A stretch of DNA of 18,351 nucleotides, from positions 1 through 18,351 of the forward strand of contig WREG01000013.1 of the NCBI GenBank assembly GCA_009779455.1, written 5' to 3'. The notes under the pieces were generated by a model. That model worked only from the letters and a program-made list of their open reading frames with translations, ran no database searches and was not told where the DNA came from. This document shows positions 6,613 through 14,700 of the stretch, one piece after another (position 1 is the stretch's first letter; every line of letters begins with the position of its first letter). This DNA comes from Oscillospiraceae bacterium (GTDB lineage: Bacteria > Bacillota > Clostridia > Oscillospirales > Acutalibacteraceae). The translations under genes and the position numbers were made by a program.

Positions 6613-6776
6613 GGAGTATCTTTAAATTTTTTTCGCCTTTCCCTCGTAAAATCAAAGCTTTTCTTTATAGAGAAAAATTTTTTTGCCGAAACCGCTTTTC
6701 TTGCCAAATCGTAAATTATCATAAAAACCGACGTAGCGGCGGCGATTTTTTCTTTTTTGTCATTGTCAAGCGTCAT
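6609..6776 (-). CDS. Possible 55-aa ORF translationally coupled to ftsY
   Basis: ATG at 6776-6774 overlaps the end of ftsY by 11 bases, and AAGGTGA lies within the ftsY tail at suitable distance, resembling a coupled start. The product opens MTLDNDKKEKIAAATSVFMI and continues with a Lys/Arg/Phe-rich tail; I do not recognise it. It does not resemble YlxM, the usual gene after ftsY. It could be a remnant or chance ORF, since it runs into the MerR promoter. Confidence 0.3.
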   Translation of the reverse strand: MTLDNDKKEKIAAATSVFMIIYDLARKAVSAKKFFSIKKSFDFTRERRKKFKDTP

Positions 6777-7716
6777 CGTCGTCACCTTCTTCATCAATAT
6801 CTTGCGAGGACGTGTCAAACAGGGCTTCTGCGAAGGAGCGGGGGTCGAAGGGCTGGAGGTCGTCTATTTTTTCGCCCACGCCGATGAATTTAACGGGTAT
6901 TTTAAGCTCGTTTTTGATGGCCAGAACCACCCCGCCCCTTGCCGTGCCGTCAAGTTTTGTCAGGACGATCCCCGTAAGCTCCGTGACCGCGCCGAAATCC
7001 CTGGCCTGGTTCACGGCGTTCTGCCCCGTGGTGGCGTCGAGGACGAGCAGTATCTCCCGATCGGAATAGGGCAGCTCCCTGTCAACGACCTTATACATTT
7101 TCGCCAGCTCGTCCATAAGGTTCTTTTTATTGTGGAGCCTTCCCGCAGTGTCGCAGATAATAATATCGCAGTTTCTCGCTTTGCCCGCCGATATGGTGTC
7201 GAAAATCACGGCGGCGGGGTCCGCGCCCTCTTTATGCTTGATTATATCCACATCCGCCCGCTTTGCCCATATGTCGAGCTGGTCTATCGCGGCGGCGCGG
7301 AAGGTGTCCGCCGCGCCCAAAACCACCTTTTTGCCCTGGGCCTTGTACATAGCCGCCAGCTTGCCTATGGTCGTGGTCTTGCCCACGCCGTTGACGCCGA
7401 TGACGAGTATGACCGACGGCACGGTGATAAGCCCCATGTCCTCCCCGCCGTCAAGCATCTCGGCGACGATCTCTTTTATCCCGCCCTTTACCTCCGCCGG
7501 GGACTTGATTTTTTCCTTTTTGACACGGTTCCGCAGCTCCTCCGTTATCTCTACGGCGGTGGCCGCGCCCGCGTCGCCCATGACGAGGATCTCCTCAAGC
7601 TCCATGAACAGGTCGTCGTCCAGGTTTTCGTAGCTGTCAAGCATCTCGTCGATGGCCCCCGCCACCTTGTCCCGGGATTTTTTCAAACCGAAATGAAATT
7701 TTTTAAATAAAGCCAT
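6766..7716 (-). CDS. ftsY: Signal recognition particle receptor FtsY
   Basis: This 316-aa GTPase docks ribosome-SRP complexes at the membrane by forming a GTP-dependent heterodimer with Ffh. An N-terminal helical domain covers about 1-90, followed by the NG GTPase domain. Motifs are P-loop GVNGVGKT (107-114), DTFRAAA (137-143), DTAGR (189-193) and TKLDG (253-257). The N terminus (MALFKKFHFGLKKSRDKVAG) is the short amphipathic, basic membrane-targeting form, without the long acidic A domain of enterobacteria. An acidic tail DEEGDDDDA ends the protein. The SD is AGGGGAA upstream of ATG 7716. The smc-ftsY order is a common Gram-positive arrangement, but here 134 bases separate the two and a promoter-like site lies between. 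Confidence 0.97.
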   Translation of the reverse strand: MALFKKFHFGLKKSRDKVAGAIDEMLDSYENLDDDLFMELEEILVMGDAGAATAVEITEELRNRVKKEKIKSPAEVKGGIKEIVAEMLDGGEDMGLITVPSVILVIGVNGVGKTTTIGKLAAMYKAQGKKVVLGAADTFRAAAIDQLDIWAKRADVDIIKHKEGADPAAVIFDTISAGKARNCDIIICDTAGRLHNKKNLMDELAKMYKVVDRELPYSDREILLVLDATTGQNAVNQARDFGAVTELTGIVLTKLDGTARGGVVLAIKNELKIPVKFIGVGEKIDDLQPFDPRSFAEALFDTSSQDIDEEGDDDDA

Positions 7717-7766
7717 GTTTTTAATTTCCCCTATCCTATAGTTTCTTATTTACAATATATCCTATT

Positions 7767-7775
7767 ATTATACCA
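7767..7775 (-). promoter_or_regulatory. Extended -10 promoter candidate for ftsY
   Basis: TGGTATAAT on the minus strand (7775-7767) matches an extended -10 element, about 50 bases upstream of the ftsY start. No good -35 hexamer is visible. It could let ftsY be transcribed apart from smc. Confidence 0.5.
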
Positions 7776-7840
7776 GATGCATAGGGCTCCGTCCCTTACA
7801 GTCATCTATCCATTAAACCTGCGTTCTAGCTTATTCGGCC

Positions 7841-7861
7841 CTAACCCCTGTCACCTGATCC
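7841..7861 (-). repeat. Heptamer array over the smc stop codon
   Basis: Minus-strand units are GGATCAG, GTGACAG, GGGTTAG. The TGA stop of smc lies inside the second unit, so the array supplies the last codons and the stop. Confidence 0.5.
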
Positions 7862-10800
7862 CCAGCTTCCCCGCCAACTCCGCCGTTTTCAATTCAAGCA
7901 GCTTAGACACGCCCTCCTCCTGCATGGTCACGCCGTACATAACGTCGGCCTCCTCCATTGTGCCGCGGCGGTGGGTTATGAGTATAAACTGGGAATTTTT
8001 TGTCATGCTGCGGACATATGCCGCGTAGCGCCCCACATTCACGTCGTCAAGAGCCGCTTCGACTTCGTCGAAAACACAGAACGGGGCGGGTTTTACCTTT
8101 AAGATAGCGAAAAGCATGGCTATGGCGCAAAGCCCCTTTTCGCCGCCTGACAAAAGGGTCAGGTTCTTGACGTTTTTGCCGGGCGGCTGTGCTTTTATCT
8201 CTATGCCGCACTCCAAAATATCGTTTTCGTCCTCTAAAATAAGCTCCGCCCGGCCGCCGCCGAAAAGCCGATTGAAGCTTTCCCCGAAACAGTGGTTTAT
8301 TTTGATGAACTGCTCGCGGAACCGACCCGCCATTTTGCCCGTAAGCTCTTCTATAAGGCGGTTCAGCTCCGTTACGGAGCTTTCAATATCCGTTATCTGG
8401 GCTTTCATGAATTCGTAACGCTCCGCGACTTCTTTATATTCCTCTATCGCGCCCACGTTGACGTTGCCCAGGTTCTTTATCTCCGTTTTCAGCGCGGACA
8501 GCCTTTTGTTGGCCTTAGACGGGGATTCTATCGTTATTTCAAGCTTTTTCGCTTCGCGCCGGGTCATTTGGTATTCTTCGTACAGCTTTCTTTCCGTTTC
8601 GTCCTGCTCAGTCCTCAGCGCGAGAAGGCGTTCTTCAAGGCGGACAAGCTCACCGCTCATTGTTTCCCTGTCCGCGTTCTTGCCGCGTTCCGATAAGCGC
8701 AGATCAGATACCCTTTTCTCAAATCCCTCACGGGTTTTGACAAGCTCCGCCGTGCGCGCCACCGTGCTTTCGCATTGCTTCCGCAGGGCCGCCGCTTCTT
8801 CTTTGTTTTTTTCTATCCTAAGCGTCAGCTCCGCGTTTTTTTCAAGCAAAGCCGCTATCTGCACGTCCAAGTCCCGCTGCCTGTCGGAGTGTGAGCTTTT
8901 GCGGCGGTTGAAGCTTTCAATATTTTCCCGTTTTGACGATATATCCTTCTTCGCTTCGGCTATTTTCAGGTTTGCGGCGTTCATAATCCCGCCGAAACGC
9001 TCCCTTTTTTCGGTCAGGGCGTCCCTGCTGCCCGTTATTTCCGAAAGGGATTTTTCTTTTTCGCTTATTTCAATTTCAAGCCGTTTTATTTCTTCTTCCG
9101 CCATTTCGCCGCTTTCCGTAAACGCTTTTATCCGCGCTTCCGCGCCTTCCGCCTCGTTTTCAAGCTCCGCCAGCAATTCCAGCGCATGCTTTAATTTGCC
9201 CGACACGAGATTCAGCCCGGCTTCTTTATTTATTTTTTCTTCCTCGGCCCGCGCGAGTTCGGCCGCCGCGCCGCTCCCGGCCGCCTTTTCGGCCGCCAGC
9301 TCCTCCGACGCGGTTTTATATTCCCCTGCGCGGCCCTTTATTATTTCATCAAGCTCTTTTATATCGGCGTGAAGCTTTTCCGTCTCGTTGGCACGGCTAA
9401 GAAAACCGGAGCTTTGCACCCTCGTGCCGCCCGTCATGGAACCCCCCGCGTTTATGACCTGCCCGTCAAGGGTGACGATTCGGAAGCGGCTGCCGAATTT
9501 CCTCGATATGGCTATGGCGGAGTCAAGGCTGTCAGCCACCGCCGTCCTGCCCAATACGGAGGACAGCGCGTCCCTGTATTTAGCGTCGCAGCCGACGAGG
9601 TTCAGCGCGGCGTCTATATAGCCCTCGCAGTTTTCAAGGCCGTTTTCGCGCAGGGGGTTGGCACGGATGGAGGAAAGGGGGAGAAATGTCGCCCTGCCCG
9701 CGTTCGTGTCCTTTAAAAAGCCTATGGCCCTTTTCGCGTCGTTTTCGTTATCCGTTACAATATTTTGTATGGCCGCGCCCATGGCCGTCTCGATGGCGGT
9801 GGAATATTTGCCGTCTACGCTGATAAGCTGCGAAAGCGCGCCGTGTATACCCCGCAGGTTGCCCCGCTTCGCCTCGCGCATGACCGCTTTCACGCTGCCG
9901 GAATAGCCCTCCATGTTTTTTTCCATCTCGTCCAGCATTTTAAGCCGTGAGCGTTTATTCGAAAGCTTCATGTTCAGTGCGTCCAGTTCTTCCTTCTGCT
10001 TTTGAAGCTTCGCCGATTTATTAGATATCCGCAAATTATACCCCGCGACGGCGTTTTTGTTCTCCGTGACAATTTCATTTAATTCAGATACCGTTTTTTC
10101 AGTCTCGGCCTTTTCCTTTTCAAGCCCCTCTATTTCCGAAAGCCGATGTTTGCGGTTTTCCCCCACGGCCGAAAGCCTCTCCCGTATCTCCCGTACGGAG
10201 GAAAGCGCCGATGAAGCGGCTATTTTCTGCCTTGACAGCTCCAATGAAAGCTCCGACAGCCCACTGCTTAAAATTGCCGCCTTTTCCGTGTAGCCGCTGT
10301 CCTCCGCTTTTACGCTTTCAAGCTCTTTCGCGGCTTTTCCAAGCTCCGTTTCACCGCCCGCAATTTCTTTTTCAAGCAGTTTTATGCCCGTTTGCGCTTC
10401 AGCTATGCGTTCGTCAAGATGTTTTTCTATATCCGTCTCCGATGCCTTATCTTCTTTTATGCGCCTGACCGTTTCGCTGTTATGCCCTATCGAATTCATG
10501 TCAACGGCGGACAAAGCGTCAATCGCCGCCGCTTTTTCTTCATACAGCTTGCCGTCGTTCTGTATTTCCTCTATTTTTAAGGTTCTATTTTTTATTTCGG
10601 ACGATGAGTTTTCGATATCCTCAAAAATGCCGTCCAGCTCGTCATTTATCTTAGCATATTCGGACTGGGCCAGCGCAATTTTATTCGACTGCCCCCTTAT
10701 AGTGTCCGCGGAGCGGTCAAGGGTATGGAGCCAAAGCCCTATTTCAAGCTCTTTCCTCTCATTTGCCAAACCCAAAAACTTTTTCGCCTTTTCGCTTTGC

Positions 10801-11420
10801 TCAAAGAGCGGTACGACCCGTGATTCCAGCTCCGTCCATATGTCGCGGAGCCTTACAAGATTTTCCTCCGACTGGCGGAGCTTCCTCTCCGCTTCGCCCC
10901 TTCTGTAGCGGTAATGGGCTATCCCGGCCGCTTCTTCAAGCATATCGCGGCGTCCCGAAGATTTCGCGGAAACCATGTCCTCAATCCTGCCCTGCCCCAC
11001 CATCGAATACCCGTCGCGGCCGAGGCCCGTGTCCATAAAAAGCTCCAGCACATCTTTGAGCCTCACGCCCGTGCCGTTCAGCAGGTATTCGCTCTCGCCC
11101 GAGCGGTAATACCGCCTTGTCACGGTTATTTCGTCGCCGTCAGACGCGAGGGCCTTATCTTTGTTGTCAAGCTTCAGCGACACCTCCGCAAAGCCCTGGG
11201 CGCGGCGCGTGGACGTGCCGCTGAACACCACGTCCTCCATTTTAGACCCGCGAAGGCTTTTGCTGGACTGCTCGCCCAGAACCCAGTGTATCGCGTCTGA
11301 TATATTGCTCTTGCCGGAGCCGTTGGGCCCCACAACGGCGGTCATGCCCTTTCCGAAAGAAAGGGACGTTTTATCGGGAAAAGACTTGAAGCCCTGCAAT
11401 TCAAGTGACTTAAGATGCAT
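7851..11420 (-). CDS. smc: Chromosome partition protein Smc
   Basis: This is a 1189-aa SMC ATPase, full family length. It forms V-shaped dimers that, with ScpA and ScpB, extrude or entrap DNA and organise the chromosome. Walker A GPNGSGKS lies at residues 31-38, with the Q-loop region near 145 (YSMVGQGRIEDMVSAKSSGR). Two long coiled coils flank a hinge at about 510-670, with GNLRGIHGALSQLI and the glycine-rich INAGGSMTGGT. The C-terminal head has the ABC signature LLSGGEKGLCAIAMLFAIL and Walker B FCVFDEVEAALDD. The SD AAGGAAG lies six bases before ATG 11420. Upstream, where many Firmicutes have rnc, is instead a divergent secreted-protein gene. The stop codon lies in a heptamer array. Confidence 0.98.
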   Translation of the reverse strand: MHLKSLELQGFKSFPDKTSLSFGKGMTAVVGPNGSGKSNISDAIHWVLGEQSSKSLRGSKMEDVVFSGTSTRRAQGFAEVSLKLDNKDKALASDGDEITVTRRYYRSGESEYLLNGTGVRLKDVLELFMDTGLGRDGYSMVGQGRIEDMVSAKSSGRRDMLEEAAGIAHYRYRRGEAERKLRQSEENLVRLRDIWTELESRVVPLFEQSEKAKKFLGLANERKELEIGLWLHTLDRSADTIRGQSNKIALAQSEYAKINDELDGIFEDIENSSSEIKNRTLKIEEIQNDGKLYEEKAAAIDALSAVDMNSIGHNSETVRRIKEDKASETDIEKHLDERIAEAQTGIKLLEKEIAGGETELGKAAKELESVKAEDSGYTEKAAILSSGLSELSLELSRQKIAASSALSSVREIRERLSAVGENRKHRLSEIEGLEKEKAETEKTVSELNEIVTENKNAVAGYNLRISNKSAKLQKQKEELDALNMKLSNKRSRLKMLDEMEKNMEGYSGSVKAVMREAKRGNLRGIHGALSQLISVDGKYSTAIETAMGAAIQNIVTDNENDAKRAIGFLKDTNAGRATFLPLSSIRANPLRENGLENCEGYIDAALNLVGCDAKYRDALSSVLGRTAVADSLDSAIAISRKFGSRFRIVTLDGQVINAGGSMTGGTRVQSSGFLSRANETEKLHADIKELDEIIKGRAGEYKTASEELAAEKAAGSGAAAELARAEEEKINKEAGLNLVSGKLKHALELLAELENEAEGAEARIKAFTESGEMAEEEIKRLEIEISEKEKSLSEITGSRDALTEKRERFGGIMNAANLKIAEAKKDISSKRENIESFNRRKSSHSDRQRDLDVQIAALLEKNAELTLRIEKNKEEAAALRKQCESTVARTAELVKTREGFEKRVSDLRLSERGKNADRETMSGELVRLEERLLALRTEQDETERKLYEEYQMTRREAKKLEITIESPSKANKRLSALKTEIKNLGNVNVGAIEEYKEVAERYEFMKAQITDIESSVTELNRLIEELTGKMAGRFREQFIKINHCFGESFNRLFGGGRAELILEDENDILECGIEIKAQPPGKNVKNLTLLSGGEKGLCAIAMLFAILKVKPAPFCVFDEVEAALDDVNVGRYAAYVRSMTKNSQFILITHRRGTMEEADVMYGVTMQEEGVSKLLELKTAELAGKLGIR

Positions 11421-11518
11421 TTTTTTCTTCCTTAAAATTATTTTAATTCATTTAGAACTTCTTTAATCTAATCGGGCGGTAAAATGTAAAACAAATAAAA
11501 TCTAACTGCTCGGCATTT

Positions 11519-11551
11519 AATTATGAATTATGAATTTTGAATTTTGAATTG
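11519..11551. repeat. Heptamer tandem repeat AATTATG/AATTTTG
   Basis: There are 4.7 tandem 7-base units: AATTATG twice, AATTTTG twice, then AATTG. It lies in the smc leader, between smc and its candidate promoter. The sequence class differs from the GGRTTAG arrays but the unit length is the same. Confidence 0.8.
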
Positions 11552-11567
11552 AAAATATTTTAGCACA

Positions 11568-11595
11568 ATTTTAATACAATGACTGGCATTATCAA
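11568..11595 (-). promoter_or_regulatory. Candidate smc promoter
   Basis: Minus-strand TTGATA (11595-11590) and TAAAAT (11573-11568) have a 16-base spacer. A second TAAAAT with an extended TGC lies at 11562-11557. Either leaves a leader of roughly 130-140 bases that includes the AATTATG repeat. The region is AT-rich, so chance matches are likely. The rest of the 306-base spacer shows nothing further apart from the opposing promoter. Confidence 0.35.
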
Positions 11596-11656
11596 TACTA
11601 TAGATAATTATATATAAAAAGTTTACAAAATGCAAGGTCATTTTTTCTAAAGGAGA

Positions 11657-11685
11657 TTGACTTTAAGTTATTTATTATGTATAAT
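11657..11685 (+). promoter_or_regulatory. Promoter of the 1437-aa secreted protein
   Basis: TTGACT (11657-11662) and TATAAT (11680-11685) have an ideal 17-base spacer. The start codon is at 11727, preceded by the SD GAAAGG at 11711-11716. Confidence 0.8.
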
Positions 11686-11726
11686 GTATCTTGTTGAATA
11701 GTATGTAAACGAAAGGTTGATTTCAC

Positions 11727-14700
11727 ATGAAAAAACGTTTGATTTCCGTTTTAACGGTCATATTGTGCCTCGGCATCACGCTTTCGGTCTTTTTTATATC
11801 GCGCGTTGAAACAAAAGCGGAGGGCGATAATCTTTTAATCGGCGTATCTGACATTTCCGTCAACTTTGACGCGGCAAGCGCCGGTAAATATGTGACGGTT
11901 ACGGTATACATAGAAAACGCGTCTGCGCTTGAAGCTATGACTTTCTTTGTCAAAACGCCGGCAGGCTTGAAGTTCGGCAGCGTTTCCACCAACTGTTTCG
12001 CCCCTCCCATGGGGGTGGACAAAGATGATTATATCTGCACGGCGGGGCTTCAGGAAAAAAATATTCTCGGCTTCAGCTATAACGACAATAACGTGGCCTG
12101 TTCATTCGCCAGCGCCTCCCCGCTTACCTCGCCTTACCTTGAAATATTGGAAATAACTTTTGAAGTTGCCAAAGCGGATTTTAAAATAGACGACGCCTTT
12201 AATATAGAGGCAACCCCGGGCAAGGTATATGTGTGGAACGGCGAAGACCATACGAAGCTTCCCCTCTCCGGGGTTCAAAAATCCCCGGGGTCCGTAAGCT
12301 TTTATAAATACGACGAGTTTACCGAACCCGCAGAGTCGCTTTTTATAGCGGAAGCTGTTGACGCTGAAAACGCGACGATCAAAGAATATGTCGGATCCGG
12401 CTATAGCAATATAAAAATCCCCGATGAGATTATTATTAACGACGGGGGGGCTTATGACGGCATGCCGCTCCCCGTTACAAAGCTGGATAACGGGGCTTTT
12501 GAAGGGAAACAGGAAATCACGCACATATCTGTCCCCGCGTCCGTTACGGAGATAGACGAGCGCGCGTTTAAAAACCTTAACGGCCTAAAGGCTTTTGATT
12601 GTGATGAAAAAGATATGGTTCATAAATTTTCCGCAAAAAAAGGTGCGCTTTATGATAACACCGCCGACAAAAAGCTGCTGGCGTACCCTGCGGGGAAGCT
12701 TGACAAAGGTTTTATTTTAACTGACGGCGATGCGGCATATATAGCTGAATACGCTTTTAACGGAGCGAAAAACCTTGAATTTATCTATCTGCCGAAAAGC
12801 TTTAAAGGCCCGAGCGGGATAAAAGATGACCCCGGCTCCCCGGATTTCAGGACGTTTTTTACCGGCTGTGTAAACCTTAAAAATGTTTTCGTGGACAGTG
12901 AATTCGAAAAAGAGGACGGAATTGGCTATTTCTCCGATGACGGGGTGCTTTACTACGGGCCGATATGCCTGGACGGCAATCCGGACGGGGAAGAGTATGT
13001 TTTGCATCCGGAAACCCTTTCTTTCTACCCTCCTGCCCGCGAAAACAGCGTTTATGCCGTTTTGGACGGCGTAACGTCAATTGAAGGGTTTGCCGTTTTG
13101 GCAAACGTCGGCGGCTTCCCCGGAGGGCTGAAGCTTATAATACCCGAAAGCGTCACAGGCGACAATATAAAAGAAAACGCCATAGGGAAAAAAATAAGCA
13201 GCTTTGACGCCGGCAACAACACTTTTAGGGTTGAGGACGACAGCTCCGTTACCGTCCGCTGCGAGAACAATACCCAATCGTCGTCCGTAATGAATTATTG
13301 CAGATCACAAGGGATAAACTATATGTTTTTCAACGCGGATCTGGACAGGGATATCATTAATTACTATAAGACTACGGGGGGCTCTGAAGCCGTAAAAATC
13401 ATTGATTACCATGGGACTGAGTTTAAAGATGAAATAAAATACAACGGCCAGCTTGTTGACAAGTCGGATTATACATTCTCAAATGATACGGTTACTTTCA
13501 GCCAGAATTATCTGAGAAATCTGCCGTTCGGCAAGCAAAGCTTCGAGCTTTATTTCAGCTTTGACGACGGCGCGGATACGGGCAGGCTCGACCCTCCCCA
13601 TAAAACCGTAACATTCAACGTTGTAACGAACTCAACCCTGCCGGAAAACAGCATAAGGTATATAAGCAACGAAGAAAACGACAGGGCAATAACCGTCGCA
13701 CTGAACGGCAATACCCTGACCGGAATACGGTCGGGCGCCACCGTTTTCGTTGCCGGCACGGACTATTCGGCGGACTATTCGACAGGCGTTATAACCTTAA
13801 AAAAAGCGTTTTTCAATAAGCTCGGCACGCCCAGAACCAATGTCGCCGTTACCTTTATGTTTTCAAACAACACCGAGCCTCAAACCATAAACGTAACAAC
13901 GCTCAACAACGCGCAGCTAACCGTATCCAGAAATTCTCATATTATAGGGAACTCCGGCGATATAACAGTCAACTTCAATCTTAACGGCTATACGTTCAGT
14001 TCCATTACGGGGAACGGAATTACAAGCAGCCATTATGACCTCATCAGAACAGGCAATATTTTCACAGGCTATACAACGGTAGGCATCACCATAAAAGCCG
14101 CTTATCTTAACGGTCTTTCCGCCGGGGCAAAAGAATTCACCGTCAATTTCTCCGGAGGCGACTCTAAAAAATTTACCATAACAATGATCCGGTCGGCGAG
14201 CTTGAACCCTGCCAGCGCTACATATGTAAAAGGGAATACTGACGTAAGGGTCAATTTTACGCTGAACGGGCATACTTTCACTTCTATTGCTGGGAATGGC
14301 ATCACAGGCAGTGATTATAACGTATCCGGGTCGCTCATAGACATAAAAGCCTCTTATTTGGATACGCTTTCACGCGGGAACAAAATCTTCACGGTCAATT
14401 TTTCCGGCGGGAACCCGCAGACACTGACCATATCAGTCGTTGAATCCGCGAAATTGACTCCGGCAAGCGCAACTATATCAAGAGGCGCCGCTAAGGATAT
14501 TACAATTACTTTTACTCTCAACGGCCTTAAATTCAAAGATATTGCCGGGTTAAAAGGCGGATTCACAACGGCGGGAACGCCTGATTATGTTTACAATAAT
14601 TTGACTAAAGAGAATTCTACGGCGGTAACTTTAAAAGCCTCTTATTTAAACAAATTGCCCGAAGGCACGACAAAAATTACCGTAAGCTTCAACGGCGGCG

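Noticed and set aside
6560..6655. N-terminal extension of the MerR regulator
   Set aside because: The extension spans the -35, dyad and -10 of the promoter, and MerR proteins start near the HTH as the 6559 start does.
6757..7710. 317-codon plus-strand frame opposite ftsY
   Set aside because: It mirrors the whole ftsY gene, has low-complexity composition and no SD. Strong FtsY motifs on the other strand explain the open frame.
8458..9372. 304-codon Ser-rich plus-strand frame within smc
   Set aside because: Ser/Phe-rich reverse reading of the Smc coiled coil, whose Glu/Lys/Ala codons give this composition. No SD or family signal.
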